Shown here: piece by piece, positions 53,806-61,922 of the stretch
Layout: every line of letters starts with the position of its first letter
Numbering within the stretch: position 1 is the stretch's first letter
Source: Bog-473 sp963744935
Lineage (GTDB): Bacteria > Actinomycetota > Acidimicrobiia > Acidimicrobiales > RAAP-2
NCBI GenBank assembly: GCA_963744935.1
Contig: CAVUVM010000004.1
Location: 434,001-498,000, forward strand
DNA length: 64,000 nt
Direction: 5' to 3'
Notes under the pieces: model-generated
Seen by the model: the letters and a program-made list of their open reading frames with translations, nothing else
What the model was told of the DNA's origin: nothing
Database searches by the model: none
Made by a program: the position numbers and the translations under genes

Positions 53806-54499
53806 CGCCGAACGCCGCAGCCACCGTGTCCAGCGCGGCGTCGTCCACCTCGAGCAGCGAGTCGACGACCAGGTCGGCCAGCCCGAAGGCGGGATCGTGC
53901 CCCTCCCCCGCTTCGGGCACGGCGATGCACGGCATGGACGCGGCCTTGGCCGCCAGGACGCCTGCCGGTGCGTCCTCCCACACGAGGCATCGCTTGGCCG
54001 CGACGCCCAACCGTGCCGCTGCGGTCAGGAACACGGCGGGATGCGGCTTGCCGTACTGCTCCTCCTCGGCCGAGTGGATGACCGCGAAGCGGCCGCGCAG
54101 CCCGAAGTGCAACAGCGCGGCGTCGATCAGGCGGTATTCCGACGACGATGCCACCGCCAAGGGCAACCCCCGGCCTGCGCAGAGGTCGATGGCGTGCTCG
54201 GCCCCGGGTTTGAGCACGCCCTTGGTGAGGATCAATTCGATGACACGATCGACGATCGTGACCGCCAGCTCGTCAGGGGTCGGGCCGGCCCATGGATACA
54301 ACCCGAACCAGTGCCGCGTGACCTCGTTGACGAACATCCCCTTCGTCGTGCGGCATCCGTCGGCGGACAGAGGCACGCCGAGCGCGCCGAGGATCTCGAT
54401 CTCGGCCTCGTGCCAGAGCACCTCGGAGTCGAGCAGCAACCCGTCCATGTCGAAGATGGACGCACTGAACCCCGACGCAGCGGGGCGGCGCGAGGTCAA
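53750..54499 (-). CDS. HAD-family phosphatase (phosphoglucomutase/DOG phosphatase-like)
   Basis: Haloacid-dehalogenase hydrolase of 249 residues. Motif I is ASIFDMDGLLLDSEVLWHEAE, motif II PLAVASSSEYRLIDAAL, motif III lysine in YGKPHPAVFLTAAARLG, motif IV RCLVWEDAPAGVLAAKAAS. This is the class I subfamily 3 with sugar phosphatase and beta-phosphoglucomutase members. The TTG start lies in TTGA with the stop of the glutathione peroxidase; an internal ATG at 54448 would cut motif I. It overlaps the convergent MTHFR-like gene by 56 bases. Confidence 0.9.
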   Translation of the reverse strand: MTSRRPAASGFSASIFDMDGLLLDSEVLWHEAEIEILGALGVPLSADGCRTTKGMFVNEVTRHWFGLYPWAGPTPDELAVTIVDRVIELILTKGVLKPGAEHAIDLCAGRGLPLAVASSSEYRLIDAALLHFGLRGRFAVIHSAEEEQYGKPHPAVFLTAAARLGVAAKRCLVWEDAPAGVLAAKAASMPCIAVPEAGEGHDPAFGLADLVVDSLLEVDDAALDTVAAAFGVRASSRGAPPPPGSGRRE

Positions 54500-54984
54500 G
54501 CGGCGAGCTGCGCCTCGATGTCGCTCACGATCGCCGGGTCCTCGGGCTCGACCTGCGGGCGGTAGCGCGCCAGGACGTCGCCCTTGGGCGAGACGAGGAA
54601 CTTCTCGAAGTTCCAGGTGATGTCGCCGGCCTTGCCCTCGGCGTCGGTCGTCTCCTCCAGCAGTGCGTAGATCGGGTGCCGGCCCTCGCCGTTCACCTCG
54701 ATCTTCTCCATCAGCGGGAAGGTCACGCCGTAGGTCGTCGAGCAGAACTGCTCGATCTCCTTGGCCGTGCCGGGCTCCTGCTCGAGGAACTGGTTGCAGG
54801 GAAAGCCGATGACCGAGAAGCCGCGGTCGGCGTACTTCTTTTGCAGGCGCTCGAGGCCTTCGTACTGCGGGGTGAGGCCGCACTTGGATGCGACGTTGAC
54901 GAGCAGCAGGGTCTTGCCCGCGTAGTCGCCGAGCGTGGCGTCGCCGCCCTGGAGGGTGTGGATGGGGATGTCGTAGAGAGCCAT
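54496..54984 (-). CDS. Glutathione peroxidase-family (thioredoxin-dependent) peroxidase
   Basis: Thiol peroxidase of 162 residues reducing hydroperoxides. The active site is LLVNVASKCGLTPQYEGLERLQKKY with Cys in place of selenocysteine, then GFSVIGFPCNQFLEQEPGT (Gln of the tetrad and a resolving-Cys candidate) and ITWNFEKFLVSPKGDVLARY with the Trp-Asn pair. Actinobacteria lack glutathione, so thioredoxin or mycothiol is the likely reductant. ATG 54984 is used. It is coupled to the HAD gene by TTGA. Confidence 0.95.
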   Translation of the reverse strand: MALYDIPIHTLQGGDATLGDYAGKTLLLVNVASKCGLTPQYEGLERLQKKYADRGFSVIGFPCNQFLEQEPGTAKEIEQFCSTTYGVTFPLMEKIEVNGEGRHPIYALLEETTDAEGKAGDITWNFEKFLVSPKGDVLARYRPQVEPEDPAIVSDIEAQLAA

Positions 54985-55082
54985 GGCTCGGACCCTATCG
55001 GGCACCGGCGTGGACCCGCCCGCCCGTCGGTCCGGTGCGGCGCCGAACGGTCGCTCCCCCGCTCCGCTCTAGGGTTGCCGGC

Positions 55083-56024
55083 GTGCACGCGGTGGTGATC
55101 CGAGACGGGCACCTGGTCTACGAGGAGCGCGACGACCCGGTCCCCGGCGACACCGAGCTCCTCGTCGAGGTGCGGGCGGCTGGGATCAACGGCGCCGACA
55201 TCGCGCAACGGGCGGGCCAATACCCCGCGCCCCCGGGCTGGCCGCAGGACATCCCCGGTATGGAGATGGCCGGCGAGGTGGTGAGCGTCGGACGCGCCGT
55301 CACGGCCTTCTCCCCCGGCGACCTGGTCATGGCCGTCGTCGGCGGTGGCGCGCAGGCGACGCTCGCCTTCGTCGACGAGTCCCATGCTTTGGCCGTCCCC
55401 GCCTCCCTGCCCTGGGACCAGGCCGGGGGCTTCCCCGAGGTGTTCTCGACCGCCTATGACGCCCTCTTCACCCAAGCGGGTCTCGCCATGGGCGAGCGCG
55501 TGCTGGTCTCCGGCGCCGCGGGCGGTGTCGGGACCGCCGGGGTGCAGCTCGCAGCCGCGACCGGTGCCATCGTTGTCGCGACGGTGCGTGACCCCGAGCG
55601 CCGCGATGCAGTGGCCGCGCTGGGCGCCGGCACGGTCGTCGCACCCGGCGAGGAGGCGGAGCACGGACCCTACGACGTCGTGCTCGAACTGGTCGGCGCG
55701 CCGAGCCTGGTCAAGGCGCTGCCGGCGCTCGCCACCGGTGGGCGCGTGGTCGTCATCGGCGTCGGTGGCGGCGCGCAGATGGAGGTCAACCTCTTCACGC
55801 TGATGCACACACGCGCCCGCCTCGGCGGCTCGACGTTGCGCGCCCGCACCCGGCGCGAGAAGGCCAACGTGGCCGAAGGCGTGCGCGCCCACGTGCTCCC
55901 GCTCCTCGCGGCGGGCCGCATCGAGATCCCGGTCTGCGACATCTTCCCGCTCGCCGAGGCCGAGGCGGCCTACGACCGCTTCAGCCGGGGCGCGAAGCTC
56001 GGCAAAGTCATCCTCGTCCCGTGA
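55083..56024 (+). CDS. NADPH:quinone oxidoreductase-like MDR enzyme
   Basis: Zinc-independent medium-chain reductase of 313 residues. The N-terminal domain has ELLVEVRAAGINGADIAQRAGQYP and PGMEMAGEVVSVGRAV; the cofactor domain is VLVSGAAGGVGTAGVQLAAATGAIVVATV; the end is EAAYDRFSRGAKLGKVILVP. This is the quinone oxidoreductase / PIG3 type. GTG 55083 is used. The next gene starts 10 bases after its stop. It is divergent from glutathione peroxidase, and both fit oxidative stress handling. Confidence 0.92.
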   Translation: MHAVVIRDGHLVYEERDDPVPGDTELLVEVRAAGINGADIAQRAGQYPAPPGWPQDIPGMEMAGEVVSVGRAVTAFSPGDLVMAVVGGGAQATLAFVDESHALAVPASLPWDQAGGFPEVFSTAYDALFTQAGLAMGERVLVSGAAGGVGTAGVQLAAATGAIVVATVRDPERRDAVAALGAGTVVAPGEEAEHGPYDVVLELVGAPSLVKALPALATGGRVVVIGVGGGAQMEVNLFTLMHTRARLGGSTLRARTRREKANVAEGVRAHVLPLLAAGRIEIPVCDIFPLAEAEAAYDRFSRGAKLGKVILVP

Positions 56025-56034
56025 CGTCGCCGCA

Positions 56035-56790
56035 GTGATCGAAGCCGTCCTGTTCGACGGCGACCAGACGCTGTGGGACTTCGAGCGCGTCATGCGCGAG
56101 GCGCTGATCAACGTGCTGGACGAGCTGCGCGCCGAGCGACCAGGACCCGGCACCGAGGCGCTGACGTGGCACGACCTCCAGGACGGCCGGGCCGAGGTCG
56201 CTGAGGAACTGGCCGGCATTGAGTTCAACCTGACCCGGCTGCGCGTGCTCGGGTTCTCGCGGACGCTGGCCCGGGTGCGCGCCGCCCAGGGGGGCGACGA
56301 GACGGCCGATGCTGCGCTGGCCGAACGGATCGCCGCCTCGTACTTCGAGCACCGCGACCGCGATCCCGCACTCTTCCCCGACGCGCTGCCCTGCCTGCGG
56401 TCGCTGCGCGATCGCTACCGACTCGGTCTGCTTTCCAACGGCAGCCGGCTTCCCGAAAGGGTGGGCCTTGCCGGCTACTTCGAGACAGTGGTCTTCGCCC
56501 AGGACCACCGGGTGGCCAAGCCGGACAAAGGCATCTTCGAGGTCGTCGAGCGCGAGCTTGGCGTCGCGCCGAAGACGTGCGTGCAGGTCGGCGACCACCC
56601 ACTGAACGACGTCGTCGGCGCCAAGCGCGCCGGCTGGCGTGCCGTCTGGCTCAACCGCGAGGTCGACGGCGCCAATGCGGGCGGCGGCGGCGCCTTTTGG
56701 GAGCTCCACGACCCCGACGAGCGGCCCGATGCGGTGGTCTCGTCTTTGTCCGAACTGCCCGACGCGCTCGACTTGCTCGATCCCGCCTGA
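56035..56790 (+). CDS. HAD-family hydrolase
   Basis: Haloacid-dehalogenase hydrolase of 251 residues. Motif I is IEAVLFDGDQTLWDFERVMREAL, motif II LGLLSNGSRLPERVGLAGYF, motif III RVAKPDKGIFEVVERELGV, motif IV CVQVGDHPLNDVVGAKRAGWRAVWLNR. The DGDQTLWD box is like the YjjG/FMN phosphatase group. GTG start 10 bases after the oxidoreductase, so an operon. A perfect hairpin at 56799-56818 follows the stop. Substrate unknown. Confidence 0.92.
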   Translation: MIEAVLFDGDQTLWDFERVMREALINVLDELRAERPGPGTEALTWHDLQDGRAEVAEELAGIEFNLTRLRVLGFSRTLARVRAAQGGDETADAALAERIAASYFEHRDRDPALFPDALPCLRSLRDRYRLGLLSNGSRLPERVGLAGYFETVVFAQDHRVAKPDKGIFEVVERELGVAPKTCVQVGDHPLNDVVGAKRAGWRAVWLNREVDGANAGGGGAFWELHDPDERPDAVVSSLSELPDALDLLDPA

Positions 56791-56798
56791 CCTCTCCT

Positions 56799-56818
56799 GT
56801 CTCCGCCCAAGCGGAGAC
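56799..56818 (+). terminator. 8-bp hairpin after the HAD gene
   Basis: GTCTCCGC CCAA GCGGAGAC is a perfect stem with a four-base loop eight bases after the stop codon. There is no T tract, as is usual in high-G+C actinobacteria. It separates the HAD operon from the toxin-antitoxin promoter. Confidence 0.6.
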
Positions 56819-56857
56819 TCCCGGGGCCCGTACGACCGGCTGACATAGACAATCCGA

Positions 56858-56863
56858 TATACT
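56858..56863 (+). promoter_or_regulatory. -10 element for a probable leaderless XRE transcript
   Basis: TATACT ends seven bases before the ATG at 56871, so transcription should start at or next to the start codon. No good -35 hexamer is seen at normal spacing, which leaves room for activator control or an extended -10 type. The G+C-poor island here contrasts with the surrounding DNA. Confidence 0.5.
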
Positions 56864-56870
56864 CAGAGCG

Positions 56871-57200
56871 ATGAGTGCCGCCACGGTGATCCGCGATGTT
56901 CGACGCCGCCAGGGGCTGACCCAGGCCCAGCTGGCGCAGCGCGCGGGCACGACCCAGCCGGTGATCTCCGCCTACGAGCACGGGCGGCGTGATCCCGGTT
57001 ACGAGATGCTGCGCAAGCTCGTCGAGGCGGCCGGGGAGCGCTTGCGCGTGGACGCCGCCCCTCCCGGCCCCGACCTCCCCCCACCTGTTGACGTCGAGGA
57101 GCACGCCAGCCGTCTCCTCGACGTGTTGTCTCTGGCCGACGCCATCCCCCGAAGACGGGTGGACCCCGTCCTGCGCGCCCCGCTGCTCGTCTCGCGATGA
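56871..57200 (+). CDS. XRE-family HTH protein, probable antitoxin
   Basis: Protein of 109 residues. The Cro/CI helix-turn-helix is VIRDVRRRQGLTQAQLAQRAGTTQPVISAYEHGRRDPGYEMLRKLVEAAG at residues 6-55; a Pro-rich hinge (PPGPDLPPPVD) and a short helical C-terminus (HASRLLDVLSLADAI) follow, the part that would bind the partner. The gene overlaps the nucleotidyltransferase gene by four bases (ATGA). Its promoter appears leaderless and is probably autoregulated. The order antitoxin then toxin with coupling is usual for type II systems. Confidence 0.85.
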   Translation: MSAATVIRDVRRRQGLTQAQLAQRAGTTQPVISAYEHGRRDPGYEMLRKLVEAAGERLRVDAAPPGPDLPPPVDVEEHASRLLDVLSLADAIPRRRVDPVLRAPLLVSR

Positions 57201-57745
57201 GCACGTTGACCCTCGCCGGCCGCGTGCTGGCGATCGAGGAGGGGCTGGCGAAGGTCCCCCATGCCTTCGGGGGTGCGCTGGCGCTCGCGTACTACGCCGA
57301 ACCTCGGGCGACCATCGATATCGACCTCAACGTGTTCGTCCCCGCGGAGCGATTCCGCGATGTTGCCGGGCCGCTGGCGCGGCTCGGAGCCGCGGCCGAC
57401 GATCCGGCGATCGAGGCGGTCGCCCGCCGCGACGGCCAGGTCCGGGTGCTCTGGGACAGAACGCCGATCGACCTCTTCTTCGCCTACGACGCCTTCCACG
57501 AGGCGGCCGGGGCGGCGCGCCAATCCGTGCCCTTCGCTGACGGGACGATCCCGATCCTGGCCGCCGACCATCTCGTGGTGTGCAAGGTGATCTACAACCG
57601 TTCGCGGGACTGGGTCGACATCGAGGCGGCGCTGGCTGCCGGAGCGGACGTGCGCGCGGCCGAGGTCTTGCGCTGGGTAGCGCGGATCGCCGGCGACGAA
57701 GACCCCCGCTACGAGAGGATCGCTGCCGTCCTGACGGCTCGGTGA
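57197..57745 (+). CDS. Nucleotidyltransferase-like protein (AbiEii/MenT-like), probable toxin
   Basis: Protein of 182 residues with a minimal nucleotidyltransferase fold: FGGALALAYYAEPRATIDIDLNVFV carries the GG...T.DIDL signature in which two aspartates bind metal, RTPIDLFFAYDAF provides the third acidic residue, and IPILAADHLVVCKVIYNRSRDWVDIEAAL is the helical part. This matches the AbiEii/AbiGii and MenT-like group, whose toxins add nucleotides to tRNA ends. It is coupled to an XRE regulator, hence my proposal of a toxin-antitoxin pair. Target unknown; a housekeeping nucleotidyltransferase is possible but less likely. Confidence 0.78.
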   Translation: MSTLTLAGRVLAIEEGLAKVPHAFGGALALAYYAEPRATIDIDLNVFVPAERFRDVAGPLARLGAAADDPAIEAVARRDGQVRVLWDRTPIDLFFAYDAFHEAAGAARQSVPFADGTIPILAADHLVVCKVIYNRSRDWVDIEAALAAGADVRAAEVLRWVARIAGDEDPRYERIAAVLTAR

Positions 57746-57778
57746 CCGGGTGCGCCAGAGGCCATTCGAAGGCGTCCG

Positions 57779-59656
57779 CTAAGACCCTGGTGCCGGGATG
57801 GGCGAATTGGGGTCGTAGAAGACGAGTGCGGCGTTGGCGCAGTCTCCCTGCTGTTTCCGGGCGATGACGAAAAAGTCGTCGGGGTGACCAGCCACCACGA
57901 AGACATCGAGAAACTGCTCGTGAGTGAGACACGACACTGCCGGATCGTGCGTGGTGAACCGGGACATGACGCCAACCGCCGTCTGTGTCCCCGCCGGCAC
58001 AAGGGTCGGAAGGAGCTTCACCTTCGTGTCAATCCACTCGCCGGAGAATGAGTACGAAAGAGCGCTCGGCGAACCAGGCGACGCGGTGGCCTGCGGTGGC
58101 TGTGTTGTCGTGGTCGTCGTGGTCGTCGTGGTCGTCGACGACGACGTGGACGATGTTGACTGAGGTGTCGTGGTGGTGGTCGTCGAGCCTGACGAAGCGT
58201 TGGGCGCGCTGACGCCTGTCCCCGGGGCATTCGGCGTGAGCGCCGAGACAATGCGCGCGTCGTTCGCTCCGTCGGTCCCAAGCCCCCAGACGCCGACGCC
58301 GGCGATTCCGTTGGCCTCGGCCGTCCGCGACGCCAGCCGCAACGACCGCGGGGTCTCGAAGAACGCCTCGTGCCACTGCTTGCCCACGCGGAAGGGCGTC
58401 CACCCGGTCTGGGTAACCCTGTCCCAGTGGCGCGCGTGCCCGCTCGCGGCGGCGGCGCCCGCTGTGTCGACGGCGGGAGCACCAGCTGGCTTGGCTTGCA
58501 GGGTGCCGTCGGTCGTCGGCCACTTGAGGCCGAACAGCGGCAGGAGGGCAACCACTTTGTCGGCTGGCACCTCGGAGAGGTATTCGTTGATCGTGGCTTG
58601 CAGCGAATCGCCGGCGCTGGTCATCTCCGAGCTCGCGCTCGGGACTGCAGCGAGGTTGAGCTGACCTTCTGTGACCAGAAAGCCGTCGACCACAGCGCTG
58701 AGTGCGGGGAGGTCATAGAAGCCGCCCACGGTTCCAGCTGAGGAGGCGTCAGTGTCGACTGTGATCTGATAGTGGGCGTCGGCCGCCTTGAGCGTCTGTG
58801 AGACGGCGGTGACGAGGTTCGTCAGTGCAGCTTGGCCCTCACCGCCCGCCCCCTCGAGGTCGAGGTTGACACCGTCGAGATCGCGCATTTTGAGCAAGAC
58901 CAGCACGCTCTGGGCCAAGGTGGCCGACGCGGCAGGGGTCGCCAACATCTGGTTGAGCGATACCTGGTCGAAGTCTTGGACCGAGAGCACGACGCGCGCG
59001 CCATCAGCATGCGCGGTGGCGATCAAGTTCATGAAGTCCTGGCTGAGAAACCCGTCCCACGCATCCCCGGACGTCTGAATCGAACCATCGGGATTGATCT
59101 GCAGACCGGCGTAGATGACGGTGGTCAAACCATTGAGGTCGAGAGTCGCCACGTTCGGCAGCGCCCAGTAGGGAACGACGCCGAACACCTCGTGCGGCCG
59201 CAACGGCGGCGCCAAGGCGACGCTGAACGACGCGGCTTTCGCGAACTCGCCCGGTGGACTGGGGGTCAGACCCTCGACCGGTTGCGCCAGCTGACTCCAG
59301 ACCGAACCGATCCCTGCGATGCCGAGGACGAGTGGCGACTCGTCGGCACTCGGCAGTGGCTGGTCCGCCGCCGACATCGTCGCCGCGGCGATGGGAGCGG
59401 GCGGCGGCGGTTGACTCGCCGCGACGAGCTGGCTCACTCCGACGGCGCCAAGAGAAACGACGAGGGCAGCCACGCCCATCCCCATGGCCATGGTGCGGCT
59501 CGACATCCGCGCGTCAGAGTCAGACGCCCCGTCGAGGGGACGCCTCCGCCTGCGCCGGCCCGCGACCCGCGACCGCTCGGGCGCAGGAGGATCTGCGTGT
59601 CCGGGACCGATCAGACGTTCGATCTGCCCCCAGGCCTGGCGGGACAGAAGCACCAC
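57779..59656 (-). CDS. Membrane-anchored GH18-like glycosidase
   Basis: Protein of 625 residues. The N-terminus is basic (AGRRRRRRP near residues 32-40) and is followed by one helix (ALVVSLGAVGVSQLVAA, residues 64-80), so the rest is outside. The GH18 barrel runs from about 155 to 450: EVFGVVPYWALPN, then the catalytic motif DGVNLDLEG at residues 261-269 with the acid/base glutamate, and GIAGVGVWGLGTDGANDARI at the end. A Thr/Ser linker with eleven consecutive Thr follows, and a C-terminal domain of about 100 residues with two cysteines. Related proteins hydrolyse chitin or peptidoglycan-like glycans, as in the spore-coat SleL/YaaH type. Substrate unknown. Confidence 0.85.
   Translation of the reverse strand: MVLLSRQAWGQIERLIGPGHADPPAPERSRVAGRRRRRRPLDGASDSDARMSSRTMAMGMGVAALVVSLGAVGVSQLVAASQPPPPAPIAAATMSAADQPLPSADESPLVLGIAGIGSVWSQLAQPVEGLTPSPPGEFAKAASFSVALAPPLRPHEVFGVVPYWALPNVATLDLNGLTTVIYAGLQINPDGSIQTSGDAWDGFLSQDFMNLIATAHADGARVVLSVQDFDQVSLNQMLATPAASATLAQSVLVLLKMRDLDGVNLDLEGAGGEGQAALTNLVTAVSQTLKAADAHYQITVDTDASSAGTVGGFYDLPALSAVVDGFLVTEGQLNLAAVPSASSEMTSAGDSLQATINEYLSEVPADKVVALLPLFGLKWPTTDGTLQAKPAGAPAVDTAGAAAASGHARHWDRVTQTGWTPFRVGKQWHEAFFETPRSLRLASRTAEANGIAGVGVWGLGTDGANDARIVSALTPNAPGTGVSAPNASSGSTTTTTTPQSTSSTSSSTTTTTTTTTTTQPPQATASPGSPSALSYSFSGEWIDTKVKLLPTLVPAGTQTAVGVMSRFTTHDPAVSCLTHEQFLDVFVVAGHPDDFFVIARKQQGDCANAALVFYDPNSPIPAPGS
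58111..58137. repeat. Three 9-bp repeats encoding the Thr linker
   Basis: TGGTCGTCG is repeated three times exactly, with degenerate copies around it. On the minus strand it encodes three Thr per unit in the linker of the GH18-like protein. The unit keeps the frame, so linker length may vary. Confidence 0.8.
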
Positions 59657-59875
59657 GCCAAGTTAGCCGGACCGGAAAGCCCAGCTCAAGCGGACCGTAC
59701 GCCTTCACGGTCGGTTCATCAGCGGGTCATCCTCGTGTCATAAAGGCAATGGGACAGCCAGGCAGCGAGGTCGCCCGCCTGCCCTCACCCGGGTCCAGCC
59801 TGGGCCGTGCCTGGACCGTGCCTGGACCGGCCTCGGCCCGGCTCTTCACACCCTCGTCGCCGAGGCGGAGCGAGG

Positions 59876-61021
59876 TCAGCGGGTCAAGATGACGACACCG
59901 GCGTTGGCGCCACGGCCGACGGTGTGCGCGAGCGCGACGCGCGCACCCTCGACCTGTCGGGGTCCGCACTCGCCGCGTAGCTGGCGCGCCAGCTCGACCA
60001 CCTGACCGAGCGCAGACGCCCCGAGAGGCTCGCCCTTAGACAGCAGGCCGCCGCTCGGGTTCACCGGCAGGCGACCGCCGAGGATGGTGGCGCCCGAGTC
60101 GAGTAGCGCGCCGGACTCGCCCGGCTCGCACAGGCCGAGCTCCTCGTAGGACTGGAGCTCGCGTGCAGCATCGGTGTCCTGGCACTCGACCACATCGAGG
60201 TTGGTCGGGCCGAGTCCCGCCTCCTCGTACGCCGCGGTGGCGGCGAGCGTGCTCGGGGCAGGCACGTCGTCGTCGGCCAGGCCGGCGAGCGGTGTCGACT
60301 CGCTCAACACCGGCCCCGGAATGTGCGACCGCAGGATCGCAGCCGCGAGGGTGACGGGTGCGGGCGCTGCTGCGGCCAGGTCGGCGCGGCGCAGCACCAC
60401 GGCCGCCGCGCCCTCGTTGGGCGAGCACAGCATGAAGAGGTGCAGCGGTTCGCTCACGACGCGCGACGCCAGCACCTCTTCTACCGATGTCTCCTTCTGG
60501 TACATGGCGTCCGGATTGGACGCGCCGTGGCGGCGGTTCTTCACCACGACGCGGGCCAGATGGTCCTTGGTGACCCCCGACGTCTGCATGAGGCGCTGGG
60601 CTCGCAGTGCGAAAAAGGCGGGCGTGGCCGCCAGCCCGGCTTCCTCTTGCCAGGGCTCGAAGAAAGAGGAGCGGATGATGCCCTTGGGCATCTTCTCGGT
60701 CCCGAAGACGAGCACGGTGTCGTACTGTCCGGCCCGGATGGCGCCGGCCGCCAGCATGAGCGCCGCGCCCCCGCTGGCGCAGCCGGCCTCCACGTCGACG
60801 ATGGGCATGCCGGTGAGGCCCATTCGGTTCAACACCTTGTGACCTGTGGCCACGCCGCCGTAGGCCGTGCCGCAGAACGCCGCCTGGAAGCCGCCCTTGG
60901 CCACGCCGGCCTCGCGCAGAGCGGCCCGCACGGCGACCACTCCCATGTCGGTGGTCGACGCGCCGTCGAAGCGCCCGAAGGGGTGCAGGCCGACCCCCGC
61001 AATGGCGACGCCGCTGCTCAC
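59876..61021 (-). CDS. Thiolase-family protein (lipid-transfer protein/acyl-CoA acetyltransferase-like)
   Basis: Thiolase-fold protein of 381 residues. The nucleophile region is VEAGCASGGAALMLAAGAIRAG, the second half has SPNEGAAAVVLR, VVECQDTDAARELQ and VNPSGGLLSKGEPLGASALGQV. The usual C-terminal catalytic cysteine (C-G-G) is replaced by GRGANAG, as in the non-thiolytic SCP-x/Ltp2 group, where the protein acts with a DUF35 partner as a retro-aldolase on side chains. Exactly such a partner overlaps it by four bases (GTGA). A degradative function on steroid-like or acyl-CoA substrates is inferred. The gap 59657-59875 shows no gene. Confidence 0.88.
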   Translation of the reverse strand: MSSGVAIAGVGLHPFGRFDGASTTDMGVVAVRAALREAGVAKGGFQAAFCGTAYGGVATGHKVLNRMGLTGMPIVDVEAGCASGGAALMLAAGAIRAGQYDTVLVFGTEKMPKGIIRSSFFEPWQEEAGLAATPAFFALRAQRLMQTSGVTKDHLARVVVKNRRHGASNPDAMYQKETSVEEVLASRVVSEPLHLFMLCSPNEGAAAVVLRRADLAAAAPAPVTLAAAILRSHIPGPVLSESTPLAGLADDDVPAPSTLAATAAYEEAGLGPTNLDVVECQDTDAARELQSYEELGLCEPGESGALLDSGATILGGRLPVNPSGGLLSKGEPLGASALGQVVELARQLRGECGPRQVEGARVALAHTVGRGANAGVVILTR

Positions 61022-61419
61022 GAGGCACCGCCCGCACCTACTGGGGTGAAGGCGTACGTCACGACGTCGTCGCCGTCCTCATCTGAATGCAGGGTCACGA
61101 TGCACAGCGCCATGGCCTGGCCCGCCGAGAGCGCGCCGGGATCGCTCTCGGTCAGGCGGCTGATGACGCGCACGCCTTCGGGCAGCTCCACCACGCCGAC
61201 CCCGAAGGGCACCTCCCCCAGGTAGCCGGGCGGCGGTACGGTCACCGCGGTCCAGGACCACAGCGTGCCTGGTCCGGCCAGCTCCACCGGCTCGGGGTCG
61301 TCGGCCGAGCAGTAGGTACAGCCGTCGACGCGTGGGAAGAGAACGTTGCCGCAGACGGTGCAGCGGCTGGCGAGCAGCACAGGCGGCGCGCCATCGCTGA
61401 AGAGCCCCTCGCGGACCAT
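61018..61419 (-). CDS. Zn-ribbon/OB-fold (DUF35) protein
   Basis: Protein of 133 residues. The rubredoxin-like zinc ribbon is ASRCTVCGNVLFPRVDGCTYC with four cysteines, followed by an OB fold: GPGTLWSWTAVTVPPPGYLGEVPFGVGVVELPEGVRVISRL. DUF35 proteins bind to thiolase-like partners; here the partner gene overlaps by four bases. ATG 61419 is used; two GTG codons just upstream are possible. The zinc site is complete. Confidence 0.92.
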   Translation of the reverse strand: MVREGLFSDGAPPVLLASRCTVCGNVLFPRVDGCTYCSADDPEPVELAGPGTLWSWTAVTVPPPGYLGEVPFGVGVVELPEGVRVISRLTESDPGALSAGQAMALCIVTLHSDEDGDDVVTYAFTPVGAGGAS

Positions 61420-61433
61420 CACGCGCACGCTGC

Positions 61434-61847
61434 TCAGAGCTCCACCAATTCGAGCTTGTCGAACTCCCAGAAGGCGCGCAGCGACGCGATCTTGCCTGCG
61501 CCGTTCGTGCGATAGGTGTAGACGCCGTGCACGACGGCCTGGTGGGAACCGCCGGCCAGCGTGGTGCGGATGATGCCCACGTCGGCTACCTCGTCGCCGC
61601 ACAGGTACGACTCGCTGATCTCGAAGGTGATGGCCTCGCTCGAGGCGATCACCGTGTCATAGAAATTGGCAATGGCCTCGCGGCCGCGATGGCCCGTGCC
61701 CTCGGGGTCGAAGGGCGAGGGCCCGATGGGGTCGGCCACGACGGCGTCGTCGGCGAAGAGGGCCAGCCAGGCATCGCGGTCGCCCGCTGTCACGGCGGCG
61801 CGGGAGCGGATGCCGAGCTCTCGTGCACTCAGTGCTTCATCGGCCAT
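61434..61847 (-). CDS. SnoaL-like/nuclear transport factor 2-fold protein
   Basis: Protein of 137 residues with the cone-shaped NTF2-like fold: AVTAGDRDAWLALFADDAVVADPIG at the start, GHRGREAIANFYDTVIASSEAITFEI, and the strands ADVGIIRTTLAG and AVVHGVYTYRTNGAGKIASLRAFWEFDKLE. Members are ketosteroid isomerases, polyketide cyclases or limonene-epoxide hydrolases. The position upstream of the thiolase-DUF35 pair, 14 bases away, suggests a common degradative pathway. Substrate unknown. Confidence 0.9.
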   Translation of the reverse strand: MADEALSARELGIRSRAAVTAGDRDAWLALFADDAVVADPIGPSPFDPEGTGHRGREAIANFYDTVIASSEAITFEISESYLCGDEVADVGIIRTTLAGGSHQAVVHGVYTYRTNGAGKIASLRAFWEFDKLELVEL

Positions 61848-61880
61848 GGCGTGGCCCTCGCCTCCCTCGCACCGGCACTG

Positions 61881-61922
61881 TCATCGTCACCGTCCCCGTC
61901 ACCGTCACCGTCACCGTCACCG
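61881..61922. repeat. GTCACC hexamer array over a stop codon
   Basis: Hexamers GTCACC occur several times in a row with slightly altered copies (GTCATC, GTCCCC) at the left. The stop codon of the luciferase-like gene (TCA at 61917-61919) lies at the right edge. The array fills the gap between that gene and the SnoaL gene. It is not a coding repeat. Confidence 0.8.

Noticed and set aside
59800..59840. Two copies of CGTGCCTGGAC as an attachment or mobile-element repeat
   Set aside because: Only two adjacent copies and no integrase or transposase anywhere in the window.
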